The notes under the pieces were generated by a model that was not told the DNA's origin, did no database searches, and saw only the letters and a list, made by a program, of their open reading frames with translations. A program made the position numbers and the translations under genes. Shown here in pieces: positions 1 to 7,407 of a stretch of 38,883 nucleotides of DNA. Where the stretch lies: NCBI GenBank assembly GCA_029007095.1, contig JAQXHF010000079.1, forward strand, positions 1 through 38,883, read 5' to 3'. The stretch is from Clostridia bacterium (lineage in GTDB: Bacteria; Bacillota; Clostridia; Oscillospirales; Acutalibacteraceae). How positions within the stretch are numbered: position 1 is the first letter of the stretch; the number at the start of each line of letters is the position of its first letter.

Positions 1-1401
1 GATACCGTCAATTTCAGTTCCGCCGCAGCCTACATAAGCCGGAACAAATTCCTTCAACTGCTTAACAATTCGGTTACCGAATGCAAGACGGAAATGCTCG
101 ATTACATAGTTGTCAAGTTCTTCGATCTTTTTAAGATTTTCATCAGAAACTTTATACTTTGTCTGACACTCTCTGAACATTTCCTCAAGATGCTTATAGC
201 TAAGGTTAAGGTTATCTGTCCACGGTGCGTCAAAATATTTACCCTTACTGTTAAGGTCAATGGGAATAGCACGGTCATAAACCTTATCAGAAACCGCAAA
301 GGTAGAGTCATCGTTATTGATAGTGCCTATGTACCACATATTCTCAGGGAGTTTAAGCTTACCGTCTATGATATGTTTAGGATCGGTAGGCCATACGCTC
401 GGAACAAGTGATACAACCCACTCATCTCGTGACGGCATTTCAAGTATTGAGAGAAGCTCTGCGAAATAATACTCAACACGAGCAATGTTCATCTCGTCAA
501 GTACCGTAATGAATATTTCATCTTTAAATGTAGCTTCATACATTTTTTTGAGAACTTCGGTTTCGTTAAAACGCTTTGTGAATTCGTTAAAGTAACCGAA
601 GATTTCTGTACGGTCACGCCATGACGGCTGAACCGAAGCGATGGTACAGGGATTTTTAAGGAACTTACCCCATGCATAAGCAAGAGAAGTTTTACCTGTA
701 CCGGAAATTCCCTGTAATATTATAAGTCTTGTCGATGCAAAAGCTGAAAGGAACAGACGAATTGTTTTAATCTCATAGAAAAGTCCGAGACGCGAACAAG
801 CATAATTTCGGAACATTTCACATATTTCCGGAAGAGTTATATCATTATCAAAATCAGGAGCAACATAGTTTTCAATTTCAAGATCAACCTGGGTGCATTT
901 GTAGAATCGGCTGTAATCGTCCGCAGTTTTATCCGCTTCACCGCTATCTTCTTTGTTTTCCAGCGTTTCATCTTTTTTATCGCTGTCATCGGTTGTTTCA
1001 TACGGACTCTCGCCCGGCTTCAATCCAAGCTGAGAAACTTTCATTGCAAGTATTTTTTCTTTCTCGGTAGTCAGCTTGATTATCTCTCGGTTAAGATTGC
1101 CGACCTCATTGAGTAATTCTTCCTGATCGACGAGAGTTTTTCTGACTCTTACATACTTCTTTACAAGTACAACTATCAGCACTATCAATGCTGCAAGAAC
1201 AGCAACCGTCGCAATAACGGCAAGTATAGCAAGAATCCAATCAACGGCGGTAAAATCTCCCGCCCAAGATTTGAATATACTGATATATTCCGGTATGTTA
1301 AAGATATTCGCTATACCTAAGCCGATACCTTTGAGAATTCCCCAAACACCCTTTACAAAAAACTGATTAAGGAACTCTGCAATGAATTTTGTTACTGTCA
1401 T
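1..1401 (-). CDS. Membrane-anchored McrB/MoxR-like AAA+ ATPase (partial, 3' end outside window)
   Basis: This frame is open from an ATG at 1401 to the window edge (467 codons) and is missing from the ORF track because it has no stop inside the window. The start follows a GGGTGG-type ribosome-binding site, 49 bp after the signal peptidase stop. Residues 1-50 are amphipathic, about 54-82 form one transmembrane helix, and 85-122 look like a coiled coil. A charged linker follows (about 128-165, rich in D, E and K). The AAA+ core has Walker A GISGTGKT (231-238), Walker B ITVLDEMN (298-305), sensor-1 GTIN (360-363) and a DR arginine-finger candidate (376-377). The LDEMN-x-A-R-V-E-Y-Y-F block is typical of dynein-related/McrB-type AAA_5 ATPases. 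McrB proper is a cytosolic GTPase paired with McrC nuclease; the membrane anchor and surface-protein neighbours argue for another role, perhaps remodelling or assembly at the membrane. Family is confident, function is not known. Confidence 0.88.
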   Translation of the reverse strand, partial: MTVTKFIAEFLNQFFVKGVWGILKGIGLGIANIFNIPEYISIFKSWAGDFTAVDWILAILAVIATVAVLAALIVLIVVLVKKYVRVRKTLVDQEELLNEVGNLNREIIKLTTEKEKILAMKVSQLGLKPGESPYETTDDSDKKDETLENKEDSGEADKTADDYSRFYKCTQVDLEIENYVAPDFDNDITLPEICEMFRNYACSRLGLFYEIKTIRLFLSAFASTRLIILQGISGTGKTSLAYAWGKFLKNPCTIASVQPSWRDRTEIFGYFNEFTKRFNETEVLKKMYEATFKDEIFITVLDEMNIARVEYYFAELLSILEMPSRDEWVVSLVPSVWPTDPKHIIDGKLKLPENMWYIGTINNDDSTFAVSDKVYDRAIPIDLNSKGKYFDAPWTDNLNLSYKHLEEMFRECQTKYKVSDENLKKIEELDNYVIEHFRLAFGNRIVKQLKEFVPAYVGCGGTEIDGI

Positions 1402-1450
1402 CTTTCAGCCACCCTTTGCTTATCTTCTTGATTTTTATAATAGGAACGAA

Positions 1451-2155
1451 TTACTTTTCGTCGCCGTCCTTCTTTTCCTTTTCCTGCTGCGCCAAGTATT
1501 CTTCTACCGCTCTGCGCTTTTGCTCCTCGCTTATGTCCTCAGCTTTCGCTTCCATAAACATCGCGATCAGCTTATATATCTGCCAGATAAAGAACAGGGC
1601 CAACGGTACGATTATGCAAATCATAAATCCGGTTCTGCTCTGAAGGAACTCCAAAGCCGATCCGAAATTGGAAATCTTTAATCCTTCAAGTGCCTTTCCG
1701 GACTCGTCGTAACCGGAATTAACCTGCTTTGCAATAACTTCATCAGGCAATACCATTACATTATCTTCGGTGCTCATCGCATCTCCCTTTGTAACGAAGC
1801 ACTTGATTGAATTATCATCGTTGTATTCGATATCGTAAATTCTATGGGTATTATAGCTTCTGAAACTTTTTCCCTGTGAATCCGTAAGAACAGTTGAATA
1901 TGTTATAACTTCTCCAACTTTCAGCGTCTGAGGATCTTCAACCTCTTTGGTTATAATCAAATCTCCCGACTCAAAGGTAGGTGCCATTGAATCTGACTGA
2001 ACTGCAAACGGAGTGTATCCAAGGATATTGCCTATTCCCATTTCGGAATTTTTTGAAGTAAAGGTCATAACAGTTATAATGATAGCTATTATGATAATCA
2101 CTATAAGCAATATATCGGAAATAACTCCCAAAACGCTCTTTGCTTTATTATTCAT
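1451..2155 (-). CDS. sipW: SipW/ER-type signal peptidase I
   Basis: This is a 234-residue serine endopeptidase that removes signal peptides at the outer face of the membrane. There is an N-terminal membrane helix at about residues 9-31. The catalytic serine lies in the VQSDSMAPTFESGDLI block, and the general base is in THRIYDI, a His where the classical bacterial enzyme has Lys. The third conserved block is TKGDAM. A second membrane helix sits near residues 180-197, and the C-terminus is a charged Glu/Lys tail. The Ser-His arrangement and the two-helix topology match the SipW/archaeal/eukaryotic branch, which processes TasA-like fibre proteins in Bacillus. The start ATG has AGGAGTG in front. 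It follows a SipW-cognate secreted protein by 178 bp and precedes the AAA+ gene by 49 bp, so it is probably dedicated to this operon's substrate. Confidence 0.92.
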   Translation of the reverse strand: MNNKAKSVLGVISDILLIVIIIIAIIITVMTFTSKNSEMGIGNILGYTPFAVQSDSMAPTFESGDLIITKEVEDPQTLKVGEVITYSTVLTDSQGKSFRSYNTHRIYDIEYNDDNSIKCFVTKGDAMSTEDNVMVLPDEVIAKQVNSGYDESGKALEGLKISNFGSALEFLQSRTGFMICIIVPLALFFIWQIYKLIAMFMEAKAEDISEEQKRRAVEEYLAQQEKEKKDGDEK

Positions 2156-2193
2156 TAAAATTCACTCCTGTTTAATTCTGACTTAAACCGTCA

Positions 2194-2314
2194 TTTTTGA
2201 GCGCCGCTCCGATGCTCAAAAATCGCAGCTTCAATCGAGTTCATGGGAGGCGTTAAAAATTAACGCCATCCCATAATAGTGACGGGCATTCCGCAGGAAT
2301 CGAGTCCTGCGGAA
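2194..2314 (-). other. Three tandem hairpins between the secreted-protein and signal-peptidase genes
   Basis: In transcript order there are three inverted repeats. The first is a perfect 10-bp stem TTCCGCAGGA/TCCTGCGGAA with a 6-nt loop (2289-2314). The second is a stem of 7 plus 5 bp, TAACGCC and CCCAT paired with GGCGTTA and ATGGG around a small bulge (2243-2274). The third is a 9-bp stem TTTTTGAGC/GCTCAAAAA (2194-2222). None is followed by a clean U-run, so they look like RNA processing or stability elements rather than a simple terminator. Such structures can give a structural-protein gene a more stable message than the peptidase and ATPase behind it. Confidence 0.7.
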
Positions 2315-2333
2315 ATACGGTTCAAAGAACAAC

Positions 2334-3239
2334 TTAATCGATCGTAAACTGAAGATCAACATTAAGTGTGCCGCCGGCTGCGTCTGAAAGGCAGTCAACA
2401 TCGTTACCTTCCATCCAAACATAAACTCTGATACGGTTTATACCGGCTTCAAGCGGGAACTTCATGGTATCCTTAGTAGTATCAGTTGCCTGAACTTTGG
2501 CTTTACATGTATAAACACCATTTGTTTGCAGAGTATCGCTTCCAACAGTCTGATCCGCAGCAGCAACATTTACATATTTGGTATCAATGTATGTTCCGTT
2601 CTTTGATTCATCAAGGTGAAGTGTTGATGCAGGTTCATACATACTTGAATAATTCGTGGTACCGTTCATTTTTGCCAATGTTTTTGCTGTGGTAGGATCT
2701 GCATCCGAACCGCAGTCAACAATAGCCATTCTCATTGATCTGAGTGCCACTTCATTATCGCCGTCAGGAATTGTGATATCCGAATTCTTCCAATATACGG
2801 TCTGTGCAGTTGCAACTTTAAGGAAAACATCAAATACAACATATCCGCCATCAGCATCGGTAACTTTTGTTGTTGTCAGTTTTCCGGCATCACTCATAGA
2901 TCCTTCAAAGAAAGTCGGGAAAGTGTTTGCACTAACAGTCATATGACTCGAAGACGGCTTTAACTCATCAGGGAAATGATTAGTGTTATCCGCATCGGCA
3001 GCAAATCTTGTTCCGGACTCGCCTTTAAGATCAGACAAAGTGATAGCAGTTGTCCAAGCATTTGTGTTAGCTGAAATCTGAATACCTTCGGGTGATGTAA
3101 CCGTAAGGTTCATTTGCTCAACCGTTGCCTTCTTGGACATTGTGAACCATGCAAATGTCGATGAAGTCAAAACGATCGCAGACACAATAAGCATAGCAAT
3201 TGCTGAAATAAACGCGCGCTTTTTAAATGTCTTTTTCAT
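2334..3239 (-). CDS. Secreted SipW-cognate (TasA/camelysin-like) surface protein
   Basis: The start is taken at M7 of the track ORF (3239), giving 301 residues, because GGAGG lies 8-9 nt upstream of that ATG; the track ATG at 3257 overlaps this ribosome-binding site. The N-terminus (KKTFKKRAF, then a hydrophobic core ending TSSTFAWFT) is the SipW-cognate class of signal peptide. The mature part is beta-rich, Thr/Asp/Ala-rich and acidic. It has Cys at about 176, 245 and 283 and the motif YVWMEGNDVDC at 273-283. The following SipW-type peptidase is the likely processing enzyme. By analogy with TasA it may polymerise into extracellular fibres, but that is inference. The sequence is not close enough to TasA for me to name it. 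Confidence 0.8.
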   Translation of the reverse strand: MKKTFKKRAFISAIAMLIVSAIVLTSSTFAWFTMSKKATVEQMNLTVTSPEGIQISANTNAWTTAITLSDLKGESGTRFAADADNTNHFPDELKPSSSHMTVSANTFPTFFEGSMSDAGKLTTTKVTDADGGYVVFDVFLKVATAQTVYWKNSDITIPDGDNEVALRSMRMAIVDCGSDADPTTAKTLAKMNGTTNYSSMYEPASTLHLDESKNGTYIDTKYVNVAAADQTVGSDTLQTNGVYTCKAKVQATDTTKDTMKFPLEAGINRIRVYVWMEGNDVDCLSDAAGGTLNVDLQFTID

Positions 3240-3270
3240 TTGTATCTTTACCTCCATAAAGATTTTATGC

Positions 3271-3297
3271 TTTGGCGACCGTTAACGCGCCGCCAAA
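3271..3297 (-). other. Hairpin in the leader of the secreted-protein gene
   Basis: TTTGGCG (3271-3277) and CGCCAAA (3291-3297) form a 7-bp stem about 30 nt upstream of the start codon. The intervening bases hold a GTTAAC palindrome, also found a little further upstream in the 135-bp gap. No U-run follows, so it is not a terminator. It could set message stability or act as a 5' processing site. Confidence 0.4.
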
Positions 3298-3374
3298 CGC
3301 ACAAGTGTATATCCTTAAATGTTAACGGTATTTAAGAGAAAGATAAACTTCTGTGGCAATAATATGTATATTGC

Positions 3375-4181
3375 TCAAGAGTTTGCCCCGTCACCGTTCT
3401 CAAGCGAATAGCTGTTAAATGTCATAGACAGTTTAACCTCTCCCTCAAGAATATCGTCAACACATTCGGGATCCCATCCCTCAAGCCAAACGACAACAGT
3501 ATATTTATCTATGTCGCCGACTTTGAAACTGTCGTTTACCGCTTCCATAACTTTTGTGTTGCTAAGGAAGTTTTTATCAACATTGTAGTGTCCGTCATTA
3601 TCTTCAAGCTCGTCGACAGTACCGTGCTTTGGTTTAGCATAGATAGTCGGTTCACCGTTGATATATACCATTACACGCAAAGCCTCGTCCGCGTTCAATG
3701 CTACCGAATCCATCTGAATACTTGCATTGTAACCGACATCGACTTCACCGGCATTTTTAACATAAAATGTATATGCAAGGAACTCCTGACCGTTTGAGCG
3801 GTTGTGAGAGCCGTCAATATCATTAAGATCTTCCGGCAGCCATTCGTATGTACATTCAAGCATATTCTCACATTTCGTTCCAGAAAGAAATCTCGTAGGA
3901 TTTTTAAAATCAGCAGTTTCTGAAAGCGAGATTCCCATATTGAAAGCGTCCTTATTCATCGTCACGGTGAAGTCACCCGCTTTATTAACATACGACGAGC
4001 AAGCAAACATAACCGAGAGGAAAAGCAAGAGGATAACAAGAATAATAACCAATATTCTTATCAAAGCTTCTCTTTTTTTTACCTTTTTTGATTCGGTTTT
4101 GACGCCGTAACGGCTCATTCGGTCGAGCTGTTCGGGATTATCGGAAATCGGCTGCGAATCTTTTTTCTTTTTCTTTGCCAA
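3375..4181 (-). CDS. Single-pass membrane protein with fibre-like ectodomain
   Basis: The 268-residue frame begins with TTG, not ATG; GGAGGAGG sits 8-9 nt upstream, which makes this start convincing. It has a Lys-rich cytoplasmic tail (MAKKKKKDS and KKVKKRE), one transmembrane helix at about 40-60, and an outside domain of about 200 residues. The ectodomain begins with a TasA-like strand region (GDFTVTM) and includes NAGEVDVGYNASI, ALRVMVYI and the C-terminal VVWLEGWDPEC (230-240). That last block matches YVWMEGNDVDC in the next gene, so the two are related by duplication or shared fold. Cysteines at 61, 104, 110 and 240 could form a disulfide or carry a lipid. It lies 19 bp after the EAL gene. 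The plausible role is a membrane anchor or nucleator for the secreted partner; this is not proven. Confidence 0.75.
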   Translation of the reverse strand: MAKKKKKDSQPISDNPEQLDRMSRYGVKTESKKVKKREALIRILVIILVILLLFLSVMFACSSYVNKAGDFTVTMNKDAFNMGISLSETADFKNPTRFLSGTKCENMLECTYEWLPEDLNDIDGSHNRSNGQEFLAYTFYVKNAGEVDVGYNASIQMDSVALNADEALRVMVYINGEPTIYAKPKHGTVDELEDNDGHYNVDKNFLSNTKVMEAVNDSFKVGDIDKYTVVVWLEGWDPECVDDILEGEVKLSMTFNSYSLENGDGANS

Positions 4182-4200
4182 GCTTAATCCTCCTCCGATC

Positions 4201-4947
4201 TCAGCTTATTTGCTTTTCTTTTATAAATTCTCCGAAATACGGGCCTCTGAATCGGTCTGCGCCCATTTTTTTGAGCAAATCAAAAACTTCTTTTGAATCA
4301 ATGCCGTCAAATGCGCTTTGAACTTCAATTTTCTTACAGAAATCAATAAGGCCCTGCACGGTATTCTGGACTTTTTCATCCGTCAGTATTCCGTCAATCA
4401 AGTCGGAATGGAAACCGATATAATCCACATCATAATGAGTCAAATGTGTAAGCGAGGTATATTCTACTCCGAAATCATCTATCATTATGGTGAATCCGGA
4501 TTCTCTGAGCGCTTTAATATTTTCTAAAACCTGTTCCTTGACAGCTTCCAATATGCTCTCGTTTATAACAAAACATAATTTATCGTGAGCTACCTTATAT
4601 TTGTCTGTTATTTTAAGAACCTGGCTCACAAAATTTTTCTTTGCGATTGTTTTTACGGATATCCATATCATAAGCGAATTTATATCCGCTTCTCTCTGCT
4701 CGCATCTTAATATTGCCTCGCAGGCTTCTTCAACCGCCCAAAGGTTAAGCTGGCACACCTGAGAGCTTTTTTCTGCAACAGGTATAAAAAGCTCCGGTAA
4801 AACAACGCCCATTACCTTGTCATTAATCTGCATGGTCGTTTCGTAATCTATCGCCATATTCAGATGAATGTCAAACACAGGTCTGTAATGAAGCTCAATA
4901 GTTCTCATTCTGCTTTTTGACGGAGAGTCATTATTTTTAGCGGCCAT
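4201..4947 (-). CDS. Degenerate EAL-domain protein, probable c-di-GMP receptor or scaffold
   Basis: The track ORF starts at a TTG (4977). The ATG at 4947 has GAGGGG 10 nt upstream and is preferred, giving 248 residues that are almost entirely one EAL domain. Recognisable blocks are FIPVAEKS, the helix LNLWAVEEACEA, FVINES, MIDDFGVEYTSLTHL and the final GADRFRGPYFG. Key catalytic positions look lost. The ExLxR signature reads ETTMQ. The metal-binding Asn strand reads WISVKT. The LxLEITE block reads CFVINES. The catalytic Lys of the KID block is absent (IGFHS), and the AEGVE block reads SAFDGID. Known EAL proteins with such losses bind c-di-GMP or act as scaffolds without hydrolysing it. As first gene of the operon it may couple c-di-GMP to the surface proteins behind it. 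Family is sure; loss of activity comes from alignment by eye. Confidence 0.85.
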   Translation of the reverse strand: MAAKNNDSPSKSRMRTIELHYRPVFDIHLNMAIDYETTMQINDKVMGVVLPELFIPVAEKSSQVCQLNLWAVEEACEAILRCEQREADINSLMIWISVKTIAKKNFVSQVLKITDKYKVAHDKLCFVINESILEAVKEQVLENIKALRESGFTIMIDDFGVEYTSLTHLTHYDVDYIGFHSDLIDGILTDEKVQNTVQGLIDFCKKIEVQSAFDGIDSKEVFDLLKKMGADRFRGPYFGEFIKEKQIS

Positions 4948-5034
4948 AAGATTCTGTCCCCTCGTATAAAACGGCAAAAGCCTTTACTTACAGTTCAAAA
5001 TAAATGATTATACTTATAGAAATATTTATAATTA

Positions 5035-5063
5035 ACTTTACCACATCGTTTACAAATAGTCAA
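5035..5063 (-). promoter_or_regulatory. Promoter of the EAL-surface protein operon
   Basis: On the minus strand TTGACT (5058-5063) and TAAAGT (5035-5040) are separated by exactly 17 bp. The predicted start near 5028 gives a leader of about 80 nt before the EAL start codon. Confidence 0.7.
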
Positions 5064-5065
5064 CA

Positions 5066-5081
5066 ATTTTTGATCAAAAAT
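5066..5081. promoter_or_regulatory. 16-bp perfect palindrome just upstream of the -35 box
   Basis: ATTTTTGATCAAAAAT lies 2 bp upstream of the -35 element of the EAL operon promoter. It could be an activator site or an AT-rich UP-like element. No cognate regulator is evident in the window. Confidence 0.45.
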
Positions 5082-5165
5082 CGTACAAAAAGCGAATTTT
5101 TTTACGGTTAATGATTGTTTTTTCTTTATTAAAAATTATCATATGAAAGCGACAAAAATATAAAA

Positions 5166-5207
5166 CGATTTGCGTCGGCTCAAATATTTAAGCACCTACG
5201 CAAATCG
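5166..5207 (-). terminator. Rho-independent terminator after the Gfo/Idh gene
   Basis: A 10-bp stem CGATTTGCGT/ACGCAAATCG encloses a 22-nt loop and is followed in the minus direction by TTTTATATTTTT. It begins 21 nt after the end of the oxidoreductase gene and insulates the EAL operon from read-through. Confidence 0.85.
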
Positions 5208-5228
5208 CTCTTTTGTTGAGTAAAAAAA

Positions 5229-6203
5229 TCATAAAATACCGCATTCGGTCTTCACACGGTACATAACGGAGCAAACCTCCGATATGATTTTGTTGCACTC
5301 GTCATATTCATTTTTAAACTTATCAGGCTCCGTAATATAATTGTAAAAATCCTGAGCTTCTCTGCCCATAAGTATATGCTTTTCATCTTCTTCTACGAGA
5401 ATTTTGCTGCTGCCGTCAGAATAATGAGCCTTAACTCCTGTTAACTTTGAAATCGACTCAATAGTGATTGTTCCCTTGTCTCCGATTATCTGAGAGCCTG
5501 TGTAGTCCTGTCCGATTTTTGAATAAGTCAAAGTAATCTGCATACCGTCATAGTCAAGTACTGCTGTACCGTATCCGTCGGCGCCCGTTTCTACAAAGCC
5601 TGCCGAGCTGAATATTTTTTTCGGCATACCAAAGAAATCAATAGCCGGATAATAGCAGTAAATTCCAAGATCTCTGAGACAACCCGTAAGCATTTTCGGA
5701 TTAAAAATATTTGGATTTTCACCTCTTTTGAGCGCTTCATATTTTGAAGAAAGCTGAGAAAAATCAAAATGTGCGGTTGTAATATTTCCTATTTCTTTCA
5801 AAGCATCTTTGATAATTTTTCTTGCAGGCTGATGCAACATCATTATAGCTTCTGTATAAATCAAGCTTCTGCTTTTCGCTAAATTTAAAAGCTCATCAAA
5901 CTGCTCAAGTTCAGTAACTATCGGCTTCTCGCAAAGAACATGCTTGCCGTGTTCAAGCATAAGCTTGCTTTGTTCATAATGCAGACAATTAGGACTTGCA
6001 ATATATACCGCGTCAATATCGCTCTCGGCAAATTTTACAATATCCGTATATACCTCGGCTCCGCCGAACTTAGCGGAAAACTCTTCGCCTTTTTCGTGCG
6101 TTCTTGAATAAATTGCCGAGAAAGTCATACCGTCAACGAGAATCGCACCTTTGACGAACTCCTCTGCTATCCAACCCGATCCTATTACTCCGAACTTAAC
6201 CAT
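5229..6203 (-). CDS. Gfo/Idh/MocA-family NAD(P)-dependent oxidoreductase
   Basis: The start is moved from 6254 to the ATG at 6203, which has GGAGG 5 nt upstream and begins exactly at the Rossmann strand; the protein is 324 residues. The dinucleotide-binding loop is GVIGSGWIAEEF (5-16). SPNCLHYEQSKLMLEHGK leads to the family EKP motif (92-94), whose Lys acts in catalysis. The C-terminal substrate domain includes LRDLGIYCYYPAIDFFG, where many relatives have His after the Asp-x-Gly block. Members oxidise or reduce sugars, inositols or related polyols; the substrate cannot be told here. It follows the nucleotidyltransferase gene by 13 bp and is clearly co-transcribed with it. Confidence 0.9.
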   Translation of the reverse strand: MVKFGVIGSGWIAEEFVKGAILVDGMTFSAIYSRTHEKGEEFSAKFGGAEVYTDIVKFAESDIDAVYIASPNCLHYEQSKLMLEHGKHVLCEKPIVTELEQFDELLNLAKSRSLIYTEAIMMLHQPARKIIKDALKEIGNITTAHFDFSQLSSKYEALKRGENPNIFNPKMLTGCLRDLGIYCYYPAIDFFGMPKKIFSSAGFVETGADGYGTAVLDYDGMQITLTYSKIGQDYTGSQIIGDKGTITIESISKLTGVKAHYSDGSSKILVEEDEKHILMGREAQDFYNYITEPDKFKNEYDECNKIISEVCSVMYRVKTECGIL

Positions 6204-6216
6204 AACTACCTCCGAT

Positions 6217-7407
6217 TTACAATTCATCAATTCCGGATTTCTTTTGAACATCAATTTGTTCCTTGCTTATCCTCATTATATCGACAGACTCTCTGATTCT
6301 GTTCTTCGCATTTTCGGGCGCACAGAACAGGGTTTCAAAAAACCTAACTATATAAAAGAAAGGGAGCAGGAATTTATACTTTTTCAGCACAGGATATCTA
6401 ACAGACATAATATCAAGTCTCGGGAAAAGCAAATCAATTAAATTTTTAAATTTCTTCTTGCTGAAATTTTCGGACTTCATATTATCTACAATAAAGGCAT
6501 TTTTCAGTTTATTTTCATTGGAACCGTAAACGCCACCGGACGCAATATAAGCGGCGAAACCGTCAAAATTCCCGTCAAAGCTGCCGCCGAACCAATTTTC
6601 GGATAATGCTTCCGCTTTCTTTGCAAAAATATCAAGACCGATTTTTTTAAGCTCGGACGAAATATATTCAAAGTCCATATCGGGATAAGCTCTGCGGTAA
6701 ACATACAAATCCAAAATCGTCCTTATTCCTGTGCCGCCGTATCTGTAATGTTTGGCAATGTGGGCGATCATAAATATGTATTCGTCCTCATGTTTGAGTC
6801 TGTAACGATAATCACAATTTTCGCACTTGACCGCCCGCGAAAATCCGTCCCTGAAATAAGCCGACAGCTTTTCAAACTGACTGTCAACCATAGCGCGGTG
6901 GAATTCAAAAAAAATCCCGTTACGATTTACAACGCTGTGCAAATCGCCCTCGCCGCGATATTCAAATCCGTCCTCTTTAAAGCTTGATACAACCTCGTCA
7001 ACTTTTTGTCGGTCTATCAAAATATCAATATCGCTCATCGTACGCATATCAGGCATAGGATACGCATCCTTGATATTAAATCCCTTTAAAGGCATATGGC
7101 GCACCTGCATTTTTTCAAGCTTGTCCAAAGCCTCCTGAGTTTCAATCTGCTGCTGAGCTTCAACAATCTTTGCTTTCATTTTTGTTTCTTTCAGAAGCTT
7201 TGCAAAATACTCAGGCGGAGCGTTTTGCAGCTTTTCGGCAGAGTATCCAACCAGATTCAATACGCTGTGAGAATCAGCGTAATCGACAATCTCACTCCAT
7301 GAAATACCATCGGGTATGTCATCCGGAGCAGCACCGTTGACAGACGCGGCAACAAGCCTTATCGTATATGTCCAAACAGCGCTTTTACCGTCATTTTTAG
7401 TCATCAT
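6217..7407 (-). CDS. PF14907-type uncharacterised nucleotidyltransferase
   Basis: This 396-residue protein belongs to the nucleotidyltransferase group found in polysaccharide and peptide-modification loci. The evidence is LKG (107-109), the YPMPDMRTMSDIDILID stretch (116-132) with its paired aspartates for metal binding, and a later HRAMVD. The N-terminal 100 residues are helical with a Gln-rich segment. The C-terminal part is helical and basic, with KKYKFLLPFFYIVRFFETL probably touching the membrane. The start has ATGATG with a GAGGG ribosome-binding site. It forms a two-gene unit with the Gfo/Idh oxidoreductase, which suggests modification of a sugar or polyol. An imperfect -10 (TATAAT at 7443-7448) lies upstream without a good -35. 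The substrate is unknown. Confidence 0.8.
   Translation of the reverse strand: MMTKNDGKSAVWTYTIRLVAASVNGAAPDDIPDGISWSEIVDYADSHSVLNLVGYSAEKLQNAPPEYFAKLLKETKMKAKIVEAQQQIETQEALDKLEKMQVRHMPLKGFNIKDAYPMPDMRTMSDIDILIDRQKVDEVVSSFKEDGFEYRGEGDLHSVVNRNGIFFEFHRAMVDSQFEKLSAYFRDGFSRAVKCENCDYRYRLKHEDEYIFMIAHIAKHYRYGGTGIRTILDLYVYRRAYPDMDFEYISSELKKIGLDIFAKKAEALSENWFGGSFDGNFDGFAAYIASGGVYGSNENKLKNAFIVDNMKSENFSKKKFKNLIDLLFPRLDIMSVRYPVLKKYKFLLPFFYIVRFFETLFCAPENAKNRIRESVDIMRISKEQIDVQKKSGIDEL

Noticed and set aside
1-1401. A McrBC restriction system
   Set aside because: The ATPase domain is McrB-like, but no McrC or DNA-binding domain is visible in the window and the protein has a membrane helix. The left flank is needed to exclude it fully.
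1382-1681. Plus-strand ORFs of 99 and 84 aa opposite the signal-peptidase gene
   Set aside because: They are shadows of the minus-strand peptidase frame, have no ribosome-binding site, and show no family features.
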